A stretch of DNA of 64,000 bases. Origin: Streptomyces spinosus. Its GTDB lineage: Bacteria > Actinomycetota > Actinomycetes > Streptomycetales > Streptomycetaceae. A model generated the notes under the pieces. The model was not told the origin of the DNA, made no database searches, and saw only the letters and a list, made by a program, of their open reading frames with translations. This document shows, in pieces, positions 1 to 7,874 of this stretch. Every line of letters begins with the position of its first letter. The first letter of the stretch is position 1. The translations under genes were made by a program, and so were the position numbers. Location: contig NZ_JAINRC010000010.1 in assembly GCF_020400655.1 (NCBI RefSeq), positions 248,001 through 312,000 on the forward strand, given 5' to 3'.

Positions 1-321
1 GGCGAAGGTCGCGAACGAGGAGATGACCTGGGCGGCCGGGGAGGCGCCGGGGAAGAACACCTTGCCGATGGTGGCGGCGAGGTAGCTGTAGACACCGAAG
101 TCGAACCACTCCATGCAGTTGCCGAGCGCGGAGGCGCCGACGGCACGCCGGAGCAGCGGGCGCTCGACGACCTGGACGTCGTCCGCGCGGAAGGCCCCCC
201 GGTTGCGGCGGAGCCTGTGGGTCAGCTCCTCGCGTACCTGGCGCGGCAGCCGCGCCACCGCCCCGGTCCCCCGACGCCTGTCCCGGACCTCCGGTTCCCC
301 ACCGGTCCGCGCACCGTTCAT
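1..321 (-). CDS. MFS symporter, MHS family (ProP-like), N-terminal part
   Basis: This reading frame begins at the ATG at 321 and runs off the left edge, so only the first 107 residues are visible. A hydrophilic, arginine-rich stretch of about 70 residues leads into a first membrane segment with the sequence GNCMEWFDFGVYSYLA. That motif is characteristic of the metabolite:H+ symporter branch of the major facilitator superfamily (ProP, KgtP, ShiA and citrate carriers). A good ribosome site (AAGGAGG) lies about 5 bases before the ATG. Substrate cannot be deduced from this fragment. It is transcribed divergently from the aldo/keto reductase gene. Confidence 0.85.
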   Translation of the reverse strand, partial: MNGARTGGEPEVRDRRRGTGAVARLPRQVREELTHRLRRNRGAFRADDVQVVERPLLRRAVGASALGNCMEWFDFGVYSYLAATIGKVFFPGASPAAQVISSFATFA

Positions 322-498
322 GAGCGCCTCCTTGCTCCCGCTCCGTTGATCACCGCCTGCCCCAGTGGCCGATTCAGAAACGGAACCGCTCAATCCCATC
401 CGGGACGGCGGTTGGACTTGCCGGGCGCCACGGAGCAGGGTGGAGGGCCCGCGCGCCCATGCGGGGCACCCCCTACGGCACCACCCGGAGAAGACCCG

Positions 499-1542
499 AT
501 GACGTACGTCGCGGACCCCGCTCGCTATGACGGCACCATGCGCTACCGGCGCACCGGCCGTTCCGGACTGGACCTGCCGGTCCTGTCCCTCGGCTACTGG
601 CACAACTTCGGCGACGACCGCCCCTTCGAGACCCAGCGCGAGATCGCGCTGCGCGCCTTCGACCTGGGGATCACCCACCACGACCTCGCCAACAACTACG
701 GCCCGCCGTACGGCGCGGCGGAGCTGAACTTCGGACGGCTGCTGCGCACGGACCTGGCGCCGTACCGGGACGAGCTGGTGATCTCCACCAAGGCCGGCTG
801 GGACATGTGGCCCGGCCCCTACGGGCAGGGCGGCGGCTCCCGGAAGTACCTGCTGGCCTCGCTGGACCAGTCGCTGTCCAGGACGGGCCTGGACTACGTC
901 GACATCTTCTACTCCCACCGGCTGGACGCGAGCACGCCGCTGGAGGAGACCATGGGCGCGCTCGACACGGCCGTCCGCCAGGGCAAGGCCCTGTACGTAG
1001 GCATCTCCTCCTACGACGCCGAACGCACCCGGCAGGCGGCGGCGATCCTGCGCGAGCTCGGCACCCCGCTGCTGATCCACCAGCCGTCGTACAGCATGCT
1101 CAACCGCTGGATCGAGACCGACGGCCTGCTCGACGCGGCCGGCGAGGAGGGCTTCGGGGTCATCGGTTTCACGGCGCTCGCCCAGGGCCTGCTCACCGGC
1201 CGCTACCTGGACGGCGTTCCGGCGGACTCCCGGGCCGCGCGGGGCACGTCTCTGGACGCCTCCTGGCTGACGGACGACCTGCGGGACCGGCTGCGCGCCC
1301 TGAACGACATCGCGGCCCGGCGCGGGCAGACCCTGGCCCAGCTGGCGCTGGCCTGGGCACTGCGGGACGAGCGGGTGACCTCGCTCGTCATCGGCGCCTC
1401 GCGGGTGGAACAGCTGGAGCAGAACGTCGCCGCGCTGGAGAACCTCTCCTTCAGCGACGAGGAGCTGGCCGAGATCGACCGGTACGCGACCGAGGGCGGC
1501 GTGGACCTGTGGCGCGACGCCCGGCTGGGGAACCTCGACTGA
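499..1542 (+). CDS. aldo/keto reductase (YghZ / L-glyceraldehyde-3-phosphate reductase type)
   Basis: The 347-residue product is a cytosolic NADPH-dependent aldo/keto reductase. The (beta/alpha)8 signature motifs are visible: the catalytic Asp and Tyr in HHDLANNYG, the catalytic Lys in ISTKAGW, and the catalytic His in FYSHRLD. The region ending LVIGASRVEQLEQNV binds the NADPH phosphate. The NNYGPPYGAAE and YGQGGGSRKYL stretches match the YghZ/Gpr and Kv-beta-like branch, which reduces L-glyceraldehyde-3-phosphate or methylglyoxal. The frame is open further upstream, but this ATG has a GGAG at 487-490 and begins the conserved domain. A strong hairpin follows directly after the stop. Confidence 0.9.
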   Translation: MTYVADPARYDGTMRYRRTGRSGLDLPVLSLGYWHNFGDDRPFETQREIALRAFDLGITHHDLANNYGPPYGAAELNFGRLLRTDLAPYRDELVISTKAGWDMWPGPYGQGGGSRKYLLASLDQSLSRTGLDYVDIFYSHRLDASTPLEETMGALDTAVRQGKALYVGISSYDAERTRQAAAILRELGTPLLIHQPSYSMLNRWIETDGLLDAAGEEGFGVIGFTALAQGLLTGRYLDGVPADSRAARGTSLDASWLTDDLRDRLRALNDIAARRGQTLAQLALAWALRDERVTSLVIGASRVEQLEQNVAALENLSFSDEELAEIDRYATEGGVDLWRDARLGNLD

Positions 1543-1543
1543 G

Positions 1544-1567
1544 GCGCCCGGGGCGGCTCCCGGGCGC
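1544..1567 (+). terminator. hairpin terminator after the aldo/keto reductase
   Basis: Two perfect 9-base arms, GCGCCCGGG and CCCGGGCGC, are separated by a 6-base loop and begin 2 bases after the stop codon. There is no T-tract, as is usual for Streptomyces terminators. Confidence 0.65.
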
Positions 1568-1593
1568 GCCCGTACATCGGGCGGGGGCACTGG

Positions 1594-1638
1594 ATGACAT
1601 CACGGTGGCACTCCATGACATTTTTCACTGACATGGAG
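1594..1638. promoter_or_regulatory. phased direct and inverted repeats upstream of the zinc-ribbon gene
   Basis: ATGACAT occurs at 1594 and again at 1615, exactly 21 bases apart (two helical turns), with TGACAT at 1629. An inverted pair CTCCATG (1611-1617) and CATGGAG (1632-1638) overlaps them. The segment is much richer in A+T than its surroundings and lies about 100 bases before the next start codon. It looks like a regulator-binding region plus promoter. The regulator is unknown. Confidence 0.4.
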
Positions 1639-1740
1639 GAATAAATAGGACATAATGGACGTCGCTACCCGCAGCACCTCGTCTTCCCAATCCACCGCCC
1701 CCGCGCACCACGCCCCGCGACCGCAAGGAGCCGCTCCCGT

Positions 1741-1923
1741 ATGGCGCACGGAGCCCACCGCACCCCGTCCCTGCCTCCGCACCCCGACCTGACCCTCGCC
1801 CGCGACTGCGAGCAGTGCCTCGGGTGGGGAACCGTCGTCACCCGCGACGGGGACCACGAACTGTGCCACTCGTGCCAGCCCGACCCCTTGGGCGACCAGG
1901 GGACGGCGGCCTCCGGAACCTGA
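1741..1923 (+). CDS. small zinc-ribbon-like protein (60 aa)
   Basis: This small protein carries two CxxC pairs (DCEQC and LCHSC) separated by about 17 residues, the layout of a zinc ribbon or half of a DnaJ-type zinc finger. No other domain is present. A clear ribosome site (CAAGGAG) lies about 10 bases before the ATG. Upstream DNA is A+T-rich and contains regularly spaced repeats, so the gene appears independently regulated. It has no signal peptide. Function is unknown; the cysteine pairs suggest metal binding, possibly nucleic-acid or protein contact, but that is inference. Confidence 0.65.
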   Translation: MAHGAHRTPSLPPHPDLTLARDCEQCLGWGTVVTRDGDHELCHSCQPDPLGDQGTAASGT

Positions 1924-1992
1924 CGCTCCGCCCCCGCCCGCTTCGGGCCCCTCCCCCGGACGATCACGCTCCGGGGTAGGGTTCGGCTAAAA

Positions 1993-2007
1993 GTTTCACC
2001 AAGAAAC
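1993..2007. promoter_or_regulatory. inverted repeat GTTTC-N5-GAAAC upstream of khtT
   Basis: A short perfect inverted repeat, GTTTC at 1993-1997 and GAAAC at 2003-2007, sits in a locally A-rich stretch 24 bases before the khtT start. The position suits an operator or the promoter's own -10 area. The evidence is only positional and structural. Confidence 0.3.
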
Positions 2008-2030
2008 ATTCAAGCCGGACAGGGGGCACC

Positions 2031-2516
2031 ATGAGCGCCGCACGCACCAGCAGGACACCGTTGCCGGGTATAGGGGTCCGGTACGACCTGACGACACGCG
2101 AACACCGGCACGTGTCGGTGGTGGCCCACCGGGACGGTTCGCGCACCCTCAGTGCCTACCAGCGTGACGATCCGGACGCCTGCGCCCTGTCGGTCCACCT
2201 CACGGGCCAGGAGGCGGAAGCGCTGGTCGACGCCCTGAAGCCGACCCACCACAGCCCCACGCTGCTGTCCACCACCGAGCTGGGCCTGGTGGCCGAGCGG
2301 ATCGAGCTGTCCGGGACCTCGCACTGGAACGGCCGGCTGCTCGGCGAGACCCGGATGCGCACCGACACCGGCGTGTCGATCGTGGCCGTCCTGCGCCGCG
2401 CCGAGGCGATACCCTCCCCCGGCCCCGGCTTCCGGCTGGCCGGCGGGGACACGCTGATCGTCATCGGCACCCGCGAGGGTGTCGACGCCGCCGCCGCGAT
2501 ACTCGGGCGGGAGTGA
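2031..2516 (+). CDS. khtT: KhtT-like regulatory subunit of K+/H+ antiporter
   Basis: The 161-residue soluble protein ends in a TrkA-C (RCK_C) domain, roughly residues 75-160, recognisable by the run ETRMRTDTGVSIVAVLRR and the closing GGDTLIVIGTREGVD. This is the arrangement of KhtT, the cytosolic regulator that binds cyclic di-AMP or other ligands and controls the KhtU antiporter. The N-terminal half contains a small beta-rich module. Its stop codon overlaps the start of the antiporter gene (GTGA), so the two are translationally coupled. AGGGGG precedes the ATG. Confidence 0.85.
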   Translation: MSAARTSRTPLPGIGVRYDLTTREHRHVSVVAHRDGSRTLSAYQRDDPDACALSVHLTGQEAEALVDALKPTHHSPTLLSTTELGLVAERIELSGTSHWNGRLLGETRMRTDTGVSIVAVLRRAEAIPSPGPGFRLAGGDTLIVIGTREGVDAAAAILGRE

Positions 2517-3778
2517 TCCGGATGCACTCCTCCGCGGTCTTCCTCATCGAGTTCGGCGCCATCATCCTGGGCCTCGGGCTGCTGGGCCGGCTCGCCGCCC
2601 GCCTCCGGTTCTCGCCCATCCCGCTGTACCTGCTGGCCGGACTCGCCTTCGGCGAGGGCGGTCTGCTGCCGCTCGGCACCAGCGAGGAGTTCGTCGCGAT
2701 CGGCGCCGAGATCGGCGTGGTCCTGCTGCTGCTCATGCTGGGCCTCGAATACACGGCCGGCGATCTGGTCTCCAACCTGAAGACCCAGTACCCGGCCGGG
2801 ATCGTCGACGCCACCCTCAACGCGCTGCCCGGCGCCGCCATGGCCCTGCTGCTGGGCTGGGGCCCGATCGCCGCCGTCGTCCTGGCCGGCATCACCTGGA
2901 TCTCCTCCTCCGGCGTCATCGCCAAGGTTCTCGGCGACCTCGGCCGGATCGGCAACCGGGAGACACCGGTGATCCTCAGCATCCTGGTGCTGGAGGACCT
3001 GTCCATGGCGGTCTACCTGCCCGTCGTGACGGCCCTGCTGGCCGGGACCGGTTTCGCGGCCGGCAGCGTCACGCTGGCCATCGCGCTCGGCGTCGCGGGC
3101 CTGGTGCTGCTCGTCGCGGTCCGCTACGGGCGGCACATCTCCCGGTTCGTCTCCACCGACGACCCCGAGAAGCTGCTCCTGGTGGTGCTCGGGCTGACGC
3201 TGGTGGTGGCCGGTGTCGCCCAGCAGCTCCAGGTCTCGGCGGCGGTCGGCGCGTTCCTCGTGGGCATCGCCCTGTCCGGGGAGGTCGCCGAGGGCGCCCA
3301 CCACCTCCTCGCCCCGCTGCGGGACCTGTTCGCGGCGGTGTTCTTCGTCTTCTTCGGACTGCACACCGATCCGGCGAGCATTCCGCCGGTGCTGCTGCCC
3401 GCACTCGCCCTGGCGATCGTCACCACCCTCACGAAGATCGCCACCGGTTACTGGGCGGCCCGCCGCGCGGGCATCTCGGCCCGCGGCCGGTGGCGGGCCG
3501 GCGGCACCCTGGTCGCCCGCGGCGAGTTCTCCATCGTCATCGCGGGACTCGCCGTCACCTCCGGCATCGACTCCGACCTCGGCCCGCTGGCCACCGCCTA
3601 CGTGCTGCTCCTGGTCGTGCTCGGCCCCCTCACCGCCCGCTACACCGAACCGCTCGCCCGGCGCCTGACCGGCCGCCGGCACCGGCCCGCGGCACCGGAG
3701 ACCGAAGCCGGCCCGGACACCGCCGCGCGGGACCGCCACGACCAGCACGACCAGGAAGCCTCCGTCAGCCGGCCCTGA
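2513..3778 (+). CDS. khtU: KhtU-like monovalent cation:proton antiporter (CPA2)
   Basis: The 421-residue integral membrane protein has about 12 hydrophobic helices of the Na+/H+ exchanger (Kef/KhtU, CPA2) fold. Recognisable pieces include the first helix LIEFGAIILGLGLLGRLAARL, the broken-helix region ITWISSSGVIAKVLGDLG, and LVARGEFSIVIAG, whose GEF motif lies in the ion-translocation core. It likely exports K+ (or NH4+/Na+) in exchange for protons, controlled by the preceding KhtT. The GTG start overlaps the khtT stop by four bases; an in-frame ATG nine bases later is an alternative. There is no C-terminal RCK_N domain, in keeping with regulation by a separate subunit. Confidence 0.88.
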   Translation: MIRMHSSAVFLIEFGAIILGLGLLGRLAARLRFSPIPLYLLAGLAFGEGGLLPLGTSEEFVAIGAEIGVVLLLLMLGLEYTAGDLVSNLKTQYPAGIVDATLNALPGAAMALLLGWGPIAAVVLAGITWISSSGVIAKVLGDLGRIGNRETPVILSILVLEDLSMAVYLPVVTALLAGTGFAAGSVTLAIALGVAGLVLLVAVRYGRHISRFVSTDDPEKLLLVVLGLTLVVAGVAQQLQVSAAVGAFLVGIALSGEVAEGAHHLLAPLRDLFAAVFFVFFGLHTDPASIPPVLLPALALAIVTTLTKIATGYWAARRAGISARGRWRAGGTLVARGEFSIVIAGLAVTSGIDSDLGPLATAYVLLLVVLGPLTARYTEPLARRLTGRRHRPAAPETEAGPDTAARDRHDQHDQEASVSRP

Positions 3779-3812
3779 TCACCACACGGCCGCACCGACG
3801 TACCGTTGAGGG

Positions 3813-4433
3813 ATGTCGCCTCCGCTTCCGGGTCCGCTGGCCCACCTGGAGCCGCTGCTCGGCCACTACGGCTACTGGGCCGTGGGAGCAGTGGTCTTCG
3901 TCGAGGACTTCGGCGTGCCCGCCCCGGGTGAGACCATCCTGCTCGCGGCCGGCGTGTACGCGGGCACCGGGCGGCTCAACGTGGTGGCCGTGGCGGTCAT
4001 CGCGTTCGTCGCGGCCGTCGCCGGGGACAACCTCGGCTATCTGATCGGCCGGGTCGGCGGGCGGGCCTTCGTGCACCGCTGGGGCAGGTACGTCTTCCTG
4101 ACGCCCAAGCGGTTCGAGGCCGCCGAGGCGTTCTTCACCCGGCACGGCGGCAAGATCGTGACGGTGGCCCGATTCGTCGAGGGCCTGCGCCAGGCCAACG
4201 GCGTCATCGCCGGCACGACCGGCATGCACTGGCGCCGCTTCCTCGCGTCCAACGCCCTCGGCGCGGCCCTGTGGGTCGGTCTGTGGACGACCCTGGCCTA
4301 CCTCGCGGGCAGCCACATCACCGCGATCTACGACGAGATCCGGCGCTACCAGCTGTACGTCCTCCTCGCCGTCGCCGTCCTGCTCGCGGCGTTCGTCCTG
4401 CGGCACGTCGTACGGCGGCGCCGCGAGACCTGA
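3813..4433 (+). CDS. DedA/VTT-domain membrane protein
   Basis: The 206-residue protein matches the DedA (SNARE-associated/VTT) family. It has the re-entrant motif FVEDFGVPAPGETILLAAG near the N-terminus and the second half G-R-F-x-E-G-L-R-Q-x-N (ARFVEGLRQANGVIAG). Four to five hydrophobic segments follow and the C-terminus is basic. DedA proteins are thought to move lipids, such as undecaprenyl phosphate, across the membrane and to affect envelope homeostasis. It starts 34 bases after the antiporter stop on the same strand and may be co-transcribed. The ribosome site (GAGGG) is close to the ATG. Confidence 0.85.
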   Translation: MSPPLPGPLAHLEPLLGHYGYWAVGAVVFVEDFGVPAPGETILLAAGVYAGTGRLNVVAVAVIAFVAAVAGDNLGYLIGRVGGRAFVHRWGRYVFLTPKRFEAAEAFFTRHGGKIVTVARFVEGLRQANGVIAGTTGMHWRRFLASNALGAALWVGLWTTLAYLAGSHITAIYDEIRRYQLYVLLAVAVLLAAFVLRHVVRRRRET

Positions 4434-4515
4434 TCCGGACAGTGGTTTGGACGACGGCACAGCGGCAATTCGGATGGCGACCGAAGACCACGTCGATGTG
4501 GGGATGTGACACGTG

Positions 4516-4689
4516 ATGGCCGGCAACCAGAAGGCGAAGGCCAAGGCGGAGCAGGCGAAGGGCAAGGCCAAGGAGGCCGCGGGCCGCGCCGTCGGCAACG
4601 AGAGCGTCGAGGCCGAGGGCCGTGCGACGGGCGCCAAGGGCGACGCCCGGCAGGCCAAGGAGAAGATCAAGGACGTCTTCAAGCACTGA
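4516..4689 (+). CDS. CsbD-like stress protein (57 aa)
   Basis: This short gene encodes a lysine-, alanine- and glutamate-rich protein with the CsbD pattern: KAEQAKGKAKEAAGRAVGN near the start, a GRATGAKGD middle, and a KEKIKDVFKH end. CsbD proteins are abundant, largely helical and stress-induced (sigma-B regulon in several Gram-positives); their biochemical role is unclear. A GTG directly before the ATG could also serve as start. A long hairpin follows, so it is a single-gene unit. Confidence 0.8.
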   Translation: MAGNQKAKAKAEQAKGKAKEAAGRAVGNESVEAEGRATGAKGDARQAKEKIKDVFKH

Positions 4690-4721
4690 CAAGGACCGGC
4701 AAGAGCGGTCCCGGCGGCACG

Positions 4722-4762
4722 ACGGGCCCGGAGGTCCCGCGCGAGCGGGCCTCCGGGCCCGT
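4722..4762 (+). terminator. long hairpin with GCGA tetraloop after csbD
   Basis: ACGGGCCCGGAGG (4722-4734) pairs with CCTCCGGGCCCGT (4750-4762), and inside it CCCGC pairs with GCGGG across a GNRA-type GCGA loop, with one bulged T. The 18-bp stem begins 33 bases after the stop codon of the CsbD gene. Confidence 0.8.
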
Positions 4763-4933
4763 CGCGCTGCGCGCCCGCGCCGCCCCCCCCATCAGGCGTT
4801 CGTGAGCATCCGGAGGATTCCCAGGGGACCTCCCCTTGACCGGCGGCCCAGTGGGTAACCGGGCAGGGACGGCACGACGACCCCCCTGTGCACAGGAAGG
4901 GCCCCTGACCCCAGAGGAAAAGGGCAACGAGGT

Positions 4934-5380
4934 ATGGACATCCCGCTCAGGACCCACGTGACGACGCAGGACCGCGCAAGGCCCCTGCGCTACAGCCGCA
5001 CCTGGGACACCGGCGTCTCCAGCATCGCCGAGGCGAGAGACGCCGTCGCGGCCCTGCTGGCGCGGGCGCGGCCAAGGCCCGGGCGCCGCCCGCTGCAGGA
5101 TGCCCAGCTCGTCGTCAGCGAACTCGTCACCAACGCGGCCAAGCACGCGCCCGGTCCGTGCGCGCTGCGTCTGGAGCTGCTGCCCGACGCGACCGCGCTG
5201 CGCATCTCCGTGACGGACACCTCCGGGGAACCGCCGCGGCGGCGTCCTCCCGATCCCCGGCGGGTCGGCGGCCACGGCCTGCACCTCGTGGGGATGCTCT
5301 CCCGCGGCCTGGACGTGACCTGGCTGACCCGCGGCAAGCGGGTCACCGCGACCGTGTCGCTCGGCCCGGCGACCGCCTGA
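4934..5380 (+). CDS. ATP-binding protein, HATPase_c_2 (anti-sigma-factor-kinase-like)
   Basis: The 148-residue protein is a stand-alone GHKL ATPase domain. The N box is LVVSELVTNAAKHAP, a DTSGEPP segment stands for the G1 region, and VGGHGLHLVGMLS forms the G2 box. Streptomyces genomes encode dozens of such RsbW/SpoIIAB-like proteins, which bind sigma factors or STAS-domain anti-anti-sigma factors and may phosphorylate the latter. No partner gene is adjacent on the same strand, but the next gene (opposite strand) is a PP2C phosphatase of the type that opposes such kinases. GAGG precedes the ATG. Confidence 0.85.
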   Translation: MDIPLRTHVTTQDRARPLRYSRTWDTGVSSIAEARDAVAALLARARPRPGRRPLQDAQLVVSELVTNAAKHAPGPCALRLELLPDATALRISVTDTSGEPPRRRPPDPRRVGGHGLHLVGMLSRGLDVTWLTRGKRVTATVSLGPATA

Positions 5381-5405
5381 CGGCCGGCGGTCGCCGGCCC
5401 GTCAG
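5377..5405. terminator. bidirectional terminator between convergent genes
   Basis: CTGACGG-CCGGCG (5377-5389) and CGCCGG-CCCGTCAG (5392-5405) form a stem with a one-base bulge that contains both stop codons of the converging genes. Confidence 0.65.
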
Positions 5406-7813
5406 GCGACCCTGATGCCGACGATGCACGTGTCGTCGTCGGTGTCCGACCTGCTGTAGGTGAGCAGCCGGTCCAGTTGCTGGTCCAGGGTGCTGGGCGC
5501 CGCGCGCGCCGTCTCCAGCAGATGCGACACCGACTCCTCCACCGAGCGGTCCCGGCGCTCGATCAGGCCGTCGGTGTACATCAGCAGGGTGTCCCCGGCG
5601 GCCAGCTGGAGCTCGGTCTCCTCGTAGCGCGCCTCCGGGACGGCACCCAGCAGCAGCCCCTTGACCGGGGGCAGCGCGGTGGCGTCCGCCTCCCGGACCA
5701 GCACCGGCGGCAGATGGCCCGCCCGTGCCCAGCGCAGGGTCCGCCGCTCGCCGTCGTACAGGCCGCACACAGCAGTCGCGGTGACGGCTCCCGTCAGATG
5801 GTGGGCGACGATGTTCAGCCAGGACAGCAGCTGCGCCGGGCCGGCGCCGGTCACCGCGAGGCCGCGCAGCGCGTTACGCAGGACGACCATGCTGGTCGCG
5901 GCCTCGATGCCGTGCCCGGCGACGTCGCCGACGCACAGCAGGACCAGTCCGGAGGGCAGCACCACGGCGTCGTACCAGTCGCCGCCGACCAGGTGCTCGG
6001 TCTCCGCGGGCCGGTAGCGCACCGCCACCTGGAGGCCGGACACCTGCAGCGGGGCCTGGGCCGGGGGCATGATGGCGTGCTGGAGCTGGAGGGTGAGCCG
6101 GTTGCGCTCCAGGGCCTGCTGCTCGGTGTGGGCGAGCTGGTCGCGGGTGGCGGCGAGGGCGACCTCGGTCCAGTGCTGGGCGGAGATGTCCTGGTAGGCG
6201 CCGCGGAGGCCGAAGAGCTGGCCGGCGGTGTCGAGGACGGGCTCGGCGACCACCCGGATGTGCCGGGTCACGCCGTCCGGGCGCAGCAGCCGGAAGGCGG
6301 CGGAGGCGGGCCTGCGGTGGTGCACCACGGTCCGCAGGAAGCGGCGCAGGACGACGGCGTCGTCGGGGTGGGCGTGGGCCGGCAGGTCCTGGAGCGCGAC
6401 CGGGGGGCTTGTCGGCGGGCGGCCGTACAGGCTGAACAGCTGGCCGTTCCAGGTGATCTCGCCGGTGAGCAGGTTCTCCTCGAAACCGCCGATCCGGCCG
6501 AGCCGCTGGGCGTGCTGGAGCAGGCTGGCGAGCCGCGCGGTCTCGTCCTCGATGCGCCAGATCAGCAGCAGGCTGGTGCCGTGCCGGCTGATGCTGATGT
6601 CGGCGACGGCGGACAGCGGCACCTGGTCGACCAGCGCGGTCAGCCGCATCCGGCGGGCGCGGAACGGCTCGCCGGTGGCGTAGACCCGTTCCACCCGCTG
6701 GAACAGCTCGCTGTCACCGGCGGCCATCGGATAGGCCTCCAGCAGCAGGGCACCGCCCACGACCGCCCGGGGCCGGCCCGCCGGGTCCAGGAAGCGGCTG
6801 TTGACGTGCTGGATGCGGAAGTCGACCAGCTGTCCGGTGTCGTCGAGGTGCGGCACGAGCACCAGGGCCGGGTCGTGCAGCCCGTCGGCAAGGTCCATCA
6901 GCTCGACCACGTCGGGCAGCAGCCCGGGTTCCGGTCCGGTGCCGGGCGGCGGCACGAAGCTCTCCAGGGAGTGCGCGCACAGCTCGGCGAGGGCTTCCAC
7001 CTGCCGGACGACGGGGCGCGGCAGCGGCTCCTCCGGCTTGTCCCAGGCGATCTCCAGGACGCCGTGGATCCGGCCGCCCGCCCCCGCGGGTACGGCGATC
7101 CGCGCGCCGTCGGCGTACTCGCGGCGGCCGATCGTGGGCAGCCCGGACCCGGCGAGCGACGGCAGCCACTGCCCGTCGGGCTCGGTCAGGCCCCGCCGGG
7201 CCACGGTGGCCACGTCGGGCGGGACGTAGTGCCAGCGGGCCGCCTCGCCCGGCGGGAAACCGGCGCTGCCGGCGAGGGTCAGCGAGCCGTCGGAGCCGGC
7301 CGACCAGATGGCGACGGCGACCGCGCCCAGCGGCCGCAGGGCGTGGTCGAGCAGGGAGTCGGCCATCGCCTGGGTGTCGTGCGCGGCCAGCACACCGCTC
7401 TCGGCGGCGCGCAGCCGTACGGCGGCGGACTCCTCGACGGGCCCGGACGGGTCCGCGGCGACGGACAGGAACGCCTCGGTGACCTCCGCGACGCGGTCCC
7501 GGGCCGCCTGGTTGATGACGTCCACCGCGAACTCCAGCGGCGTCACCTGTGCCTGCTCGGTGAGTTCGGCGAGCTGGCGGGCGGCCTGGGCGGGGCCGCA
7601 GCCGAGGCGTTCGACCAGGATGCCCTTGGCCAGTTCGATCAGCGCCCGGCCCTCCGCCTCGGCCTGCGCCGTCCGTACCTCGTGGCGCAGCCGCTCCACG
7701 GTGGCGGCGAGCCGGCCGACCGGGGTGGTGGCGGGCACGTCGGACGGCGCCGCGTCGGCGGCGGGGAGCTGGGCGGGCACGCCTGCCGGCGTGTCCGGTT
7801 CGTAGGCGTTCAC
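5402..7813 (-). CDS. ANTAR-GAF-PAS-PP2C (SpoIIE) phosphatase
   Basis: The 803-residue soluble protein has several modules. An ANTAR-like three-helix segment (about residues 30-105, with IELAKGILVERLGCGPAQA) comes first, then a GAF domain (about 140-295) and two PAS-like domains, the second with GEITWNGQLFSLYG and a PAC region. A C-terminal PP2C/SpoIIE phosphatase follows from about residue 580, whose metal-binding motifs are VGGDWYDAVVLP and VGDVAGHG. It probably dephosphorylates an anti-anti-sigma STAS protein in response to a small ligand. The GTG at 7813 has GAGGAG about 10 bases upstream. A longer form from the ATG at 7915 would overlap the upstream kinase gene by 41 bases and lacks that ribosome site. 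It lies 61 bases downstream of the kinase and is probably in the same transcript. Confidence 0.85.
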   Translation of the reverse strand: MNAYEPDTPAGVPAQLPAADAAPSDVPATTPVGRLAATVERLRHEVRTAQAEAEGRALIELAKGILVERLGCGPAQAARQLAELTEQAQVTPLEFAVDVINQAARDRVAEVTEAFLSVAADPSGPVEESAAVRLRAAESGVLAAHDTQAMADSLLDHALRPLGAVAVAIWSAGSDGSLTLAGSAGFPPGEAARWHYVPPDVATVARRGLTEPDGQWLPSLAGSGLPTIGRREYADGARIAVPAGAGGRIHGVLEIAWDKPEEPLPRPVVRQVEALAELCAHSLESFVPPPGTGPEPGLLPDVVELMDLADGLHDPALVLVPHLDDTGQLVDFRIQHVNSRFLDPAGRPRAVVGGALLLEAYPMAAGDSELFQRVERVYATGEPFRARRMRLTALVDQVPLSAVADISISRHGTSLLLIWRIEDETARLASLLQHAQRLGRIGGFEENLLTGEITWNGQLFSLYGRPPTSPPVALQDLPAHAHPDDAVVLRRFLRTVVHHRRPASAAFRLLRPDGVTRHIRVVAEPVLDTAGQLFGLRGAYQDISAQHWTEVALAATRDQLAHTEQQALERNRLTLQLQHAIMPPAQAPLQVSGLQVAVRYRPAETEHLVGGDWYDAVVLPSGLVLLCVGDVAGHGIEAATSMVVLRNALRGLAVTGAGPAQLLSWLNIVAHHLTGAVTATAVCGLYDGERRTLRWARAGHLPPVLVREADATALPPVKGLLLGAVPEARYEETELQLAAGDTLLMYTDGLIERRDRSVEESVSHLLETARAAPSTLDQQLDRLLTYSRSDTDDDTCIVGIRVA

Positions 7814-7874
7814 CGGATCGGTACTCCTCGGCCTGCGGTCGGGCGGGCGCGCTGTGCCGTGCTCATGGCCGTGT

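Noticed and set aside
1655..1923. Alternative start at 1655 for a longer first gene frame
   Set aside because: It is in a different frame from the CxxC protein and soon hits a stop; the 1741 ATG has a proper ribosome site.
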